In this document: one piece after another, positions 1 through 6,199 of the stretch
How positions within the stretch are numbered: position 1 is the stretch's first letter
How the letters are laid out: each line of letters starts with the position of its first letter
From: an uncultured Ruminococcus sp.
GTDB taxonomy: Bacteria; Bacillota; Clostridia; Oscillospirales; Acutalibacteraceae
DNA: 14,314 nucleotides
Reading direction: 5' to 3'
NCBI GenBank assembly: GCA_902773045.1
Contig: CACYDE010000368.1
Coordinates: forward strand, 1-14,314
Program-made: the position numbers and the translations under genes
Notes under the pieces: generated by a model
Databases searched by the model: none
What the model was told of the DNA's origin: nothing
Seen by the model: the letters and a program-made list of their open reading frames with translations, nothing else

Positions 1-96
1 AGGCGGAGGACGAAGGCATACTGGCGTATGTCGAGGACGACAACGCAGCTATGCGCTTACCGGGGCGTCGAACTTGTCTGGATATTTATTTGGTTT
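1..96 (-). ncRNA. Putative 5' part of a structured RNA (partial, runs off the window)
   Basis: Downstream of the consensus promoter at 103-131, transcription would start near 96 and run off the left edge. The stretch is clearly more GC-rich than the AT-rich DNA at 97-280. It has two overlapping hairpins. Positions 24-33 pair with 38-46 (nine base pairs, one bulged base at 28, four-base loop). Positions 17-21 pair with 26-30 (five base pairs, four-base loop). The two share bases 24-30, so they are mutually exclusive. The octamer GAGGACGA (plus strand) occurs at 6-13 and 33-40. No start codon preceded by a ribosome site was seen on the minus strand. It could instead be the leader of an mRNA beyond the edge. 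I cannot assign an RNA family from sequence alone. Confidence 0.4.
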
Positions 97-102
97 GCTA
101 TA

Positions 103-131
103 ATTATATCTTTTTTGGTGTTTATTGTCAA
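103..131 (-). promoter_or_regulatory. Perfect-consensus sigma-A promoter facing the left edge
   Basis: On the minus strand, TTGACA (126-131) is followed after exactly 17 bases by TATAAT (103-108). Both hexamers match the housekeeping consensus fully, which is unusual and suggests a strongly expressed transcript. Predicted start is about position 96. The gap from 97 to 283 otherwise holds only AT-rich DNA and the terminator of the next gene upstream. Confidence 0.8.
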
Positions 132-220
132 TATATAAATCCGAAAAACTCATCACAAAATCATCAGATTATTTTGTAAATATATACAATTTTATAAATA
201 GTTCTTTATCGTTTCCGAAC

Positions 221-256
221 AAAAAGGATCACAGAACCTTATGATCCTGTGATCTT
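221..256 (-). terminator. Rho-independent terminator after the 284-1294 gene
   Basis: Positions 227-234 and 247-254 form a perfect eight-base-pair stem (GATCACAG with CTGTGATC). On the minus strand it is followed by CC and a run of five T (221-225). It sits about 30 bases after the stop codon of the cohesin-like gene. Confidence 0.8.
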
Positions 257-283
257 GAAATCTGGTATAAACTTATGTATCTC

Positions 284-1294
284 TTACTCGATCTCTCTTT
301 TTTTCTTGGTGAAGAAAACAACCCCTGCAGCCCCCAGCAATACAACTGCCAAAGACGTTATTGCGATCGTTCCGGCTGTCTGAACGGTTGAAGCATTACT
401 CGATTTCGCCTTATCGGAAGAGGTTGATTTTTCCGAAGAAGGTGAATTTTTGGTTTCATTTTCATCGGAATCTGCCTCAGATGAAATGGTTTCCGTTCCA
501 ACACTTGCAGATGAATCACTTGAAACGGTCACGGACGGACCTGTTGGCGTAGATTTATCGGCGGAATCGCTGTCATCGGTCGACTTTTCGGAATCACTTG
601 ACTTTTTCTTGTCCGAATCCGAATTCTTTTCACTGTCAGCAACTGCAGTTGAATCTGTTTTCTCGTCGTTTGACGCTTCCGAATCCGAAGTTTTGTCATC
701 TTTTTCCGAACCAACATCAGAACCGGAATCAACGCTCTTATCACTTTGTGTATCGGTTGAAGCCGCTTCGATCACGGAATCAGTTTCGGGTTCGGAAACC
801 ACTGTTTCGGACTCGGTCGTCTCATCAACACGTTCACCTGTAGGGATAACAACCGTTCTTGCAGTTACAAGTGAGTTGAAGTTTTCAACAACAGGCTGCA
901 AATCATGATTAAAACATTCAACGCAATTGTAGGAAAGTCCGAGATCAGACATATTACAGGATTTTATCGCATTAAAAGTTATCGTCACTACGTCCTCGCC
1001 GTTGAACGCACGACCGCCGTAATAGGTGAAATTCCACTTCATGGCGCCAACCGCATAATTTATATTGACTATTCCGGTCACTTCGGTCATATATCCGTCC
1101 ACCGGAGTCAAACACTCGGCATTATACCACGAATCAACCGCAACGCCCGCAACATTATCAGCCGCACCGATCGAGAAAATATATTGAACAGTATCGCCCT
1201 CCCGAACATCATAAGTCTCGGCGGACGAAGGCATACAACAAACAGCAGATATCATTATCAGCGAAAGCATGACGCCAAAAATTTTCTTAAACAT
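284..1294 (-). CDS. Cohesin-like surface protein with Ser/Asp-rich linker and C-terminal anchor
   Basis: A 336-residue exported protein. Residues 1-25 are a signal peptide (MFKKIF, hydrophobic core, likely cleavage after PSSA). Residues about 29-150 have the pattern of a cohesin module: an opening GDTV strand, a central strand ending in a KWNF-type segment, a VVTITFNA strand and a closing T-VV strand. Cohesins bind dockerin modules of secreted enzymes outside the cell. Four cysteines (61, 113, 124, 127) lie in the module, unlike its neighbours. Residues 151-302 are a low-complexity Ser/Asp/Glu/Lys linker. VQTAGT (304-309), a hydrophobic segment (310-328) and TKKKREIE form an anchor resembling a sortase signal but lacking LPXTG. 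GGAGG (1304-1308) supports the start. It is transcribed alone between promoter and terminator. The module is divergent, so dockerin binding is unproven. Confidence 0.75.
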   Translation of the reverse strand: MFKKIFGVMLSLIMISAVCCMPSSAETYDVREGDTVQYIFSIGAADNVAGVAVDSWYNAECLTPVDGYMTEVTGIVNINYAVGAMKWNFTYYGGRAFNGEDVVTITFNAIKSCNMSDLGLSYNCVECFNHDLQPVVENFNSLVTARTVVIPTGERVDETTESETVVSEPETDSVIEAASTDTQSDKSVDSGSDVGSEKDDKTSDSEASNDEKTDSTAVADSEKNSDSDKKKSSDSEKSTDDSDSADKSTPTGPSVTVSSDSSASVGTETISSEADSDENETKNSPSSEKSTSSDKAKSSNASTVQTAGTIAITSLAVVLLGAAGVVFFTKKKREIE

Positions 1295-1339
1295 AAAGCA
1301 ATACCTCCGTAGAATTCATACAGATCAACTTCTATTATG

Positions 1340-1368
1340 ATTATATCATATAACCACTGCAAATACAA
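1340..1368 (-). promoter_or_regulatory. Promoter of the 284-1294 cohesin-like gene
   Basis: TTGTAT (1363-1368), a 17-base spacer and TATAAT (1340-1345) on the minus strand. It lies about 46 bases upstream of the start codon and directly beyond the T-rich end of the purA terminator region. Confidence 0.75.
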
Positions 1369-1373
1369 GTAAA

Positions 1374-1455
1374 AAATAAAGAGAATCACCGATCCAATCG
1401 GCATAGAAAAGCTGAAACAAAAACCCCTCAGCCAACTTCCTTGATCGGTGATCCT
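1374..1455 (-). terminator. Nested hairpin terminator after purA
   Basis: An outer perfect ten-base-pair stem pairs 1385-1394 (ATCACCGATC) with 1443-1452. Its 48-base loop holds an inner five-base-pair hairpin (1411-1415 with 1428-1432). On the minus strand the inner hairpin is followed by TTTTCT, and the outer one by TCTCTTTATTTTTT. It begins about 17 bases after the purA stop. The two hairpins may give staged termination. Confidence 0.65.
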
Positions 1456-1469
1456 TTATTAATCAATAA

Positions 1470-2747
1470 TTATTTTCTGTAAATAAGATTCTCTCTCTTA
1501 GGTCCGTTTGAAACCATCGTGATCGGGAAACCTATCTGCTGCTCCGCAAATTCCACATAGTCCTTACACTCCTGAGGGAGCTTGTCATATTCTGTTATTC
1601 CTGAAATATCGCATTTCCAGCCTTTCATGACCTTAAGAACCGGCTTACAGCGCTTGAGCTGAGTTGTGGTCGGGAAGTAATCGATCTGCTTTCCGTCAAG
1701 CTCATAAGCCACACAAACCGGGATCTCATCGAGATAACCGAGCGCGTCGAGAACCGTGAAAGCGACTTCTGTCGTTCCCTGAACCTGACAGCCGTAACGC
1801 GTTGCAACAAGATCAAGCCAGCCCATACGTCTCGGTCTGCCAGTGGTCGCGCCGTACTCACCGCCGTCACCGCCATGATTTCTCATCAGATCAGCCTCTT
1901 CGCCGAAGATCTCGCTGACAAACTCGCCTGCGCCTACTGCGCTTGAATATGCCTTAACAACCGTAACAATATCATTGATCTCGTATGGCGGAATTCCTGC
2001 GCCTACTGCGCCGTAGCCGGCTATAGTATTCGAGGAAGTGACCATCGGATAAATACCGAAATCGGTGTCTTTAAGCGAACCGAGCTGACCTTCGAGAAGG
2101 ATCGTCTTCCCCTCTTTAAGCGCTTCGTGAACAAATTTAAAAGCGTCTCCAACGTAAGGCGCGATCGCCTTCTTATAGTCCATCAGCTTGTTGAAGATCT
2201 CATCGACAGAGATAGGTTCTTTATGATAGAGATGCTGTAATGTTGCGTTCTTGACTTCGAGGATCCCCGCAATTTTCTCTTTCAAGCCGTCTTCGTCATC
2301 AAAAAGTTCATTCACCTGAAATCCGATCTTTGCAAACTTATCGGAATAGAAAGGAGCGATACCCGATTTAGTCGATCCGAAACTTCTGGAGCTTAGACGT
2401 TCCTCTTCATAGCAGTCAAATGCAACGTGATAAGGCATTACGATCTGCGCTCTGTCAGAGATCATCACCTTCGGATCAACTCCGTTTTCCCTTAAGTGAG
2501 CCATTTCTTTGACAAAATTATCTACGCTGAAAGCAACGCCGTTGCCGATAATATTCGTTGTATGATCATAAAAAACACCTGACGGAAGCTGATGAAGAGC
2601 AAACTTTCCGTAGTTATTGATTATGGTGTGACCTGCGTTGCTGCCGCCCTGAAACCTAATTACAATATCGGACTTCTGAGCAAGACAGTCTGTGATTTTT
2701 CCTTTTCCCTCGTCTCCCCAGTTTGCGCCGACAATAGCTTTAACCAT
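1470..2747 (-). CDS. purA: Adenylosuccinate synthetase, divergent subfamily
   Basis: PurA joins IMP and aspartate using GTP to make adenylosuccinate, the first committed step from IMP to AMP, in the cytoplasm. At 425 residues it matches the family length. The N-terminal GDEGKGK loop (11-17) carries the expected Asp12, and GGSNAGHT (34-41) carries His40. The nucleotide loop TTGRPRRMGWLD (301-312) and YPMVTSSNT (233-241) are intact. Two motifs depart from the usual form: the common EGAQG is EGQLG (219-223), and the common TKLDVLD, whose Lys and Asp contact the guanine of GTP, reads TVLDALG (331-337), so Val332 replaces the Lys. The start has AAGGA about nine bases upstream. It is monocistronic, with its own promoter and terminator. 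Identity as PurA is secure; nucleotide preference may differ. Confidence 0.95.
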   Translation of the reverse strand: MVKAIVGANWGDEGKGKITDCLAQKSDIVIRFQGGSNAGHTIINNYGKFALHQLPSGVFYDHTTNIIGNGVAFSVDNFVKEMAHLRENGVDPKVMISDRAQIVMPYHVAFDCYEEERLSSRSFGSTKSGIAPFYSDKFAKIGFQVNELFDDEDGLKEKIAGILEVKNATLQHLYHKEPISVDEIFNKLMDYKKAIAPYVGDAFKFVHEALKEGKTILLEGQLGSLKDTDFGIYPMVTSSNTIAGYGAVGAGIPPYEINDIVTVVKAYSSAVGAGEFVSEIFGEEADLMRNHGGDGGEYGATTGRPRRMGWLDLVATRYGCQVQGTTEVAFTVLDALGYLDEIPVCVAYELDGKQIDYFPTTTQLKRCKPVLKVMKGWKCDISGITEYDKLPQECKDYVEFAEQQIGFPITMVSNGPKRENLIYRK

Positions 2748-2811
2748 TGTTAATCATCCTTTTTTAATTATTACTGCCGTCAGATAAAACGGCTAAAAAT
2801 CAATACACCTT

Positions 2812-2840
2812 ATTATAACAATAATTGGAGATTCTTTCAA
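2812..2840 (-). promoter_or_regulatory. Promoter of purA
   Basis: TTGAAA (2835-2840), a 17-base spacer and TATAAT (2812-2817) on the minus strand. The leader of about 58 bases contains a small GCCGT/ACGGC hairpin but no U-tract after it and no recognisable purine riboswitch. Confidence 0.8.
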
Positions 2841-2872
2841 GTGATATTATAAATTTTTTTAAATTTTAAGTG

Positions 2873-2905
2873 AAAAGTTCCCCTCGGAAGTCATCCGGGG
2901 GGAAC
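2873..2905 (-). terminator. Terminator of the distal CBM26-cohesin gene
   Basis: GTTCCCC (2877-2883) pairs perfectly with GGGGAAC (2899-2905). The stem continues inward with CGGA/TCCG (2885-2888 with 2894-2897). On the minus strand four T follow (2873-2876). Confidence 0.8.
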
Positions 2906-2932
2906 CGTTTCAGCTAAGTTACTAAACTCAGT
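2906..2932 (-). repeat. Shared 3' UTR element, copy 1
   Basis: A 27-base segment identical to 4525-4551, placed between the stop codon and the terminator in both paralogues. Inside it, 2914-2931 read on the minus strand folds as CTGAGTT, loop TAGT, AACTTAG (seven pairs, one G-U). Confidence 0.8.
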
Positions 2933-2947
2933 CGGTAAATTTTAAAA

Positions 2948-4351
2948 TTATTCCTCTACGTTCTTTCTTGTGTAAAGAACTACTGCTGCTGCAGCCATAA
3001 GGATAACAACGAGAGAAACAACAGCGAATGTACCTGCTGTCTGAACAGCATTACCGTTGCTGCCTGTACCCTTTGAAGAATCTGTTCCCTTGGAAGCAGA
3101 ATCCTTTGTCTCCTTAGAATCGGAAGAATCCGAAGAATCGGAAGAATCGGAAGAATCCGAAGAATCAGAGGAATCCGAAGAATCCGAAGATGATGTATCT
3201 ACGATAGTTGCGGAATCGGAATCAGAATCAGAACCGACAGCAGAATCGGTAGCAGAATCGGAATCGGAAGCCTTGTCGGAATCTGAAGCGGAATCAGACT
3301 CGGAATCGGAATCGGATGCAGAATCGGAGTCGGACTCGGAATCGGAATCAGATTCGGAATCGGAATCACTGGCAACAGGAGTTTCACCATGCGGGCAGAT
3401 AACGTTAACATCAAGAGATGACCATTTATCCTCTACATCAATACCCTTAGCGATAACCTTTGTGTTGTTGCCGTCAACGATGTGAGACAATGTTGTTGTT
3501 ACATGTGTGATGTCAAGCTCGTTTGTATCCTGCAAAGCCTTGAATGTGATCTGGATCACAGATTTAGCGTCACTTGCATAATCAGGAGAACCGTTGTTGG
3601 GGTCGAACATAGCACCAACCTTAACAACACCTGCTGTTCCTGCATTAGCCATGATGTAACCCGAACCGTTGTTGGAAACGTACTCAAGAACGGAAGGATC
3701 GTAGTTAACTGTTGCGTTCATAGCCGAAACTGCGTCAATGCCTCCGAGCATAACGTCAACCGTTACTGTGTCATCCTTGTGAACTGCTTTGGAATATGTT
3801 TTGAAAGCGTCGCTGTTCTTGTAGTAGTTATCAGCGGAAGGATCGATCGAGAACCACTCACCGCTTGTTGTCATAGCGCCTGAAAACTCGTTCGGAGTTC
3901 TGTGAGCGTCATCATCATAAAGAACATAGATCATACCGTAGAAATTATCAAGACCATCGGGGTAGAGTGCGTTTTGACCAGGCTCATAACCTTCAAGCAA
4001 GATATTTTCGGTCTGATGAGCGTTTTTAGCAAGCTCTGCGTCATCGCCTGCGTCAACGAAAGCGTTGAAGATGATCGTTCCGGTAGTATCCATATCACCG
4101 ATCTCGATCTTGAATACATTCTCTCCAACCTCGGGAGCGGGAGTAGCTTCCTGACCCGGCCACGGAGCGTTCTGCTCAGGCTGCCAGTAGTAATAACCTA
4201 CTGAGTTGTTTGTTGCGAGATAGCTGTCCGGAGCTAAGAAGTAGTATGTTACTGTCTCGGCAGCAGATGCTGTTACAGCACCAAAGCCAACGCAAAGAAC
4301 AGCTACCAACATAGCTACGGAAAGCAAAATACTAATGACTTTCTTGGACAT
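2948..4351 (-). CDS. Starch-binding (CBM26-like) plus cohesin-like anchored surface protein, distal copy
   Basis: A 467-residue exported protein. Residues 1-30 are a signal peptide ending in ASA. Residues 33-122 resemble a family 26 starch-binding module: VTYYF, VGYYYWQP (51-58), WPG (64-66), IIFN (93-96) and QTENI (113-117) stand in the family order, with aromatic residues where starch is bound. An extension to about 185 includes FYGMIYVL and GEWFSIDP. Residues 188-320 are a cohesin-like module (DTVTVDV, NYDPSVLEY, KVGAMFD, SVIQITF). Residues 325-434 are a Ser/Asp/Glu linker ending in Ser-Ser-Asp triplets. VQTAGT (436-441), a membrane segment (442-460) and TRKNVEE form the anchor. AGGAGG (4360-4365) fixes the start. 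It is a tandem paralogue of the gene at 4565-5989 and has its own promoter and terminator. A role displaying dockerin-bearing amylases on starch is inferred. Confidence 0.85.
   Translation of the reverse strand: MSKKVISILLSVAMLVAVLCVGFGAVTASAAETVTYYFLAPDSYLATNNSVGYYYWQPEQNAPWPGQEATPAPEVGENVFKIEIGDMDTTGTIIFNAFVDAGDDAELAKNAHQTENILLEGYEPGQNALYPDGLDNFYGMIYVLYDDDAHRTPNEFSGAMTTSGEWFSIDPSADNYYKNSDAFKTYSKAVHKDDTVTVDVMLGGIDAVSAMNATVNYDPSVLEYVSNNGSGYIMANAGTAGVVKVGAMFDPNNGSPDYASDAKSVIQITFKALQDTNELDITHVTTTLSHIVDGNNTKVIAKGIDVEDKWSSLDVNVICPHGETPVASDSDSESDSDSESDSDSASDSDSESDSASDSDKASDSDSATDSAVGSDSDSDSATIVDTSSSDSSDSSDSSDSSDSSDSSDSSDSKETKDSASKGTDSSKGTGSNGNAVQTAGTFAVVSLVVILMAAAAVVLYTRKNVEE
3117..3188 (-). repeat. 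Nine-base tandem repeat in the linker
   Basis: Eight consecutive nine-base units (plus-strand GAATCGGAA and close variants) encode Ser-Ser-Asp triplets at about residues 388-411 of the distal CBM26-cohesin protein. The unit is a multiple of three, so copy-number change would alter linker length and keep the frame. A looser Ser-Asp/Ser-Glu hexamer array continues to about 3366. Confidence 0.9.
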
Positions 4352-4380
4352 TTGATTTTCCTCCTTAAAATTTTTGTCAA

Positions 4381-4394
4381 TATCCCGAAGAATA
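4381..4394 (-). promoter_or_regulatory. UUCG-tetraloop hairpin in the 5' leader, copy 1
   Basis: The leader RNA reads UAUUC-UUCG-GGAUA: five pairs (one U-G) closed by C-G around a UUCG tetraloop. The same fourteen bases occur at 6024-6037 in the paralogue, inside a 30-base block with one mismatch (4376-4405 against 6019-6048). Confidence 0.65.
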
Positions 4395-4410
4395 GTTTCT
4401 CAGCGAATAT

Positions 4411-4439
4411 ATTATACTACAATCAGAAATAAAATTCAA
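4411..4439 (-). promoter_or_regulatory. Promoter of the distal CBM26-cohesin gene
   Basis: TTGAAT (4434-4439), a 17-base spacer and TATAAT (4411-4416) on the minus strand. It lies about 60 bases upstream of the start codon. Confidence 0.8.
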
Positions 4440-4473
4440 TAGATTTTAAAACATATTGCCGGAAATCCCTCAG

Positions 4474-4528
4474 AAAAAAATTTCCCCTCTATCAACGATT
4501 CCCCTTAGAAAACCTAAGGGGAATCGTT
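4474..4528 (-). terminator. Terminator of the proximal CBM26-cohesin gene
   Basis: A perfect fifteen-base-pair stem (4494-4508 with 4514-4528) has a five-base loop. The seven-T tract on the minus strand (4474-4480) is displaced by about 13 bases. A second GGGGAAAT (4481-4488 region) next to that tract could pair alternatively with the stem's ATTCCCC. Confidence 0.75.
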
Positions 4529-4551
4529 TCAGCTAAGTTACTAAACTCAGT
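4525..4551 (-). repeat. Shared 3' UTR element, copy 2
   Basis: Identical over 27 bases to 2906-2932. Positions 4533-4550 form the same CTGAGTT/AACTTAG hairpin between the stop codon and the terminator. Confidence 0.8.
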
Positions 4552-4564
4552 TAGTTAATATCAA

Positions 4565-5989
4565 TTATTCTTCAGTCTTCTTTCTTGTGTAAAGAACTAC
4601 TGCTGCTGCAGCCATGAGGATTACAACGAGAGAAACAACTGCGAATGTACCTGCTGTTGCTACTGTGCTGCCGTTGTTGCCTGTGCTGCTGCTCTTGGAA
4701 GTATCTGTACCCTTCTTAGAAGCAGAATCCTTTGTCTCCTTTGCGTCAGAAGAAGAATCCTTTGCAGAATCGGATGTTGAATCAACTACAGAAGATGTAT
4801 CAACTGTTGAATCAACTACAGAAGATGTATCTGTTGCAGATGTATCTGTTGCAGAAGATGTATCTGTTGCAGAAGATGTATCTGTTGCAGAAGATGTATC
4901 TGTCTGAACATCAGTCTCTGTGATAGCCGGCTCCTCGGAATCGGAATCAGAAGCTACAACTGCTGTGTGCGGGCACTCAACTGTTACATCGATAGATGTC
5001 CAAACGTCCTCAACCTCGATGCCCTTAGCGATAACCTTTGTGTTTACGCCGTCAACGATGTGAGAAAGTGTTGTTGTCTTGAAAGCAATACCGAGATCAT
5101 CTGTGTCCTTTGTTACATCAAATGTGAGCTTGATAACGGAAGCTGCAGCACCTGCGTAATCGGAAGAACCGTTTGTAGGATCAAACATTGCGCCAACCTT
5201 GATCGTGTCGTCAGCTGTCTTGTTAGCCATGATCATGCCTGAACCGTTGTTGCCTGTGTAAGCGAGAACAGCAGGATCAAAAGTAACGTTTGTGTTGAAA
5301 GCAGAAACTGCATCGATGCCGCCGAGCTTAACGTCAACTGTAACCTTGTCACCCTCGTGATACTTAGAACCGGTTGCTACAGGCTCATCATCTGTATCAT
5401 CATTGCCGCCAGCCTGTACGAAGTCATATGTCTTATATGCATCGCTGTTTGCATAGTAGTTGCTTGCAGCAGGATCGATTGAGAACCACTCGCCGCTTGT
5501 TGTCATAGCGCCTGAAAGCTCGTTCGGAGTTCTGTGAGCATCATCATCATAAAGAACATAGATCATGCCGTAAAAATCCTCAAGGCCATCGGGATAAAGC
5601 GCATTCTGACCAGCCTCATAACCTTCGAGAAGGATATTTACTGTCTGATGAGCGTTCTTAGCGAGTTCGGGATCAGCAGGTGTGCCGGCATCAACGAAAG
5701 CGTTGAAGATAACTGTTCCTGTTGTATCCATATCACCGATCTCGATCTTGTAAACGTTTTTACCTACTTCAGGAGCGGGAGTAGCTTCCTGACCCGGCCA
5801 CGGAGCGTTCTCCGACGGCTGCCAGTAGTAGTAACCTACTGAGTTGTTTGTTGCGAGATAGCTGTCCGGAGCGCAGAAGTAGTATGTTACTGTCTCGTCA
5901 GCAGATGCTGTTACAGCACCGAAACCAACACAGAGAACAGCTACCAACATAGCTACGGAAAGCAAAATACTAATGACTTTCTTGGACAT
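4565..5989 (-). CDS. Starch-binding (CBM26-like) plus cohesin-like anchored surface protein, proximal copy
   Basis: A 474-residue paralogue of the 2948-4351 product. The 30-residue signal peptides are identical, and residues 31-102 differ at only seven positions (including Leu39 to Cys). The CBM26-like module spans 33-124 (VGYYYW, WPG, VIFN, QTVNI). An acidic spacer (about 190-208) absent from the other copy precedes a cohesin-like module at 208-340 (KVTVDVKLGG, NVTFDPAVL, KVGAMFD, SVIKLTF). The linker (345-441) is built from Thr-Ser-Ser-Ala-Asp units rather than Ser-Ser-Asp. VATAGT (443-448), a membrane segment (449-467) and TRKKTEE end the protein. AGGAGG lies eight bases before the ATG. 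It has its own promoter and terminator. Surface anchoring of dockerin-bearing starch enzymes is the likely role, by analogy with Ruminococcus amylosomes. Confidence 0.85.
   Translation of the reverse strand: MSKKVISILLSVAMLVAVLCVGFGAVTASADETVTYYFCAPDSYLATNNSVGYYYWQPSENAPWPGQEATPAPEVGKNVYKIEIGDMDTTGTVIFNAFVDAGTPADPELAKNAHQTVNILLEGYEAGQNALYPDGLEDFYGMIYVLYDDDAHRTPNELSGAMTTSGEWFSIDPAASNYYANSDAYKTYDFVQAGGNDDTDDEPVATGSKYHEGDKVTVDVKLGGIDAVSAFNTNVTFDPAVLAYTGNNGSGMIMANKTADDTIKVGAMFDPTNGSSDYAGAAASVIKLTFDVTKDTDDLGIAFKTTTLSHIVDGVNTKVIAKGIEVEDVWTSIDVTVECPHTAVVASDSDSEEPAITETDVQTDTSSATDTSSATDTSSATDTSATDTSSVVDSTVDTSSVVDSTSDSAKDSSSDAKETKDSASKKGTDTSKSSSTGNNGSTVATAGTFAVVSLVVILMAAAAVVLYTRKKTEE
4776..4901 (-). 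repeat. Tandem repeats (30 and 18 bases) in the linker
   Basis: Two units of 30 bases (4776-4805 and 4806 onward) are followed by one 15-base variant (4833-4847) and three perfect 18-base copies of GTTGCAGAAGATGTATCT (4848-4865, 4866-4883, 4884-4901, plus strand). They encode the Ala-Thr-Asp-Thr-Ser-Ser linker of the proximal CBM26-cohesin protein. All units keep the frame. Confidence 0.9.
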
Positions 5990-6008
5990 TTGATTTTCCT
6001 CCTTAAAA
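5934..6008 (-). repeat. 75-base perfect direct repeat covering leader end and signal-peptide start
   Basis: Identical to 4296-4370 over 75 bases. The block covers the ribosome site, start codon and first 18 codons, with no synonymous difference. Divergence resumes on both sides. This fits recent tandem duplication or gene conversion. Confidence 0.9.
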
Positions 6009-6023
6009 ATATAATTTTGTCAA

Positions 6024-6037
6024 TATCCCGAAGAATA
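6024..6037 (-). promoter_or_regulatory. UUCG-tetraloop hairpin in the 5' leader, copy 2
   Basis: Same fourteen bases as 4381-4394, with the same UAUUC/GGAUA stem and UUCG loop in the RNA. Confidence 0.65.
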
Positions 6038-6053
6038 GTTCCTCAGCGTGTTT

Positions 6054-6082
6054 ATTATACTACATCTAAAAATAAATTTCAA
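6054..6082 (-). promoter_or_regulatory. Promoter of the proximal CBM26-cohesin gene
   Basis: TTGAAA (6077-6082), a 17-base spacer and TATAAT (6054-6059) on the minus strand. The rest of the gap up to 6199 is very AT-rich. No convincing GC-rich terminator for the gene at 6200 was found; there is only a weak AAAGTT/AACTTT stem followed by T. Confidence 0.8.
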
Positions 6083-6199
6083 TAGTTTTTTTAAAAAAAG
6101 TTACTAAATTGTAAAAAAACTTTATTTTCATTTTTTGTTTGTTCATATTTTACAAAAAATCAATATAAAATTCACCAAAAAGAAAATCCAAAAATATTT

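Noticed and set aside
450..908. Plus-strand open frame of 152 codons rich in Ser and Glu
   Set aside because: It is the antisense of the repetitive Ser/Asp linker of the 284-1294 gene. Low-complexity codons keep the opposite frame open; there is no ribosome site or independent support.
1220..1294. Lipoprotein signal in the 284-1294 protein (two Cys near the signal-peptide end)
   Set aside because: The residues before the Cys pair (SAV, AVC) do not fit a lipobox. A conventional cleavage after PSSA is the better reading.
3117..3366. CRISPR-like regular repeats
   Set aside because: Units are nine or six bases without spacers and encode an in-frame linker, so this is a coding tandem repeat.
3057..3485. 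Plus-strand open frame made of Glu-Ser-Glu repeats
   Set aside because: It is the shadow of the Ser-Ser-Asp tandem repeat on the minus strand, whose reverse complement also lacks stops.
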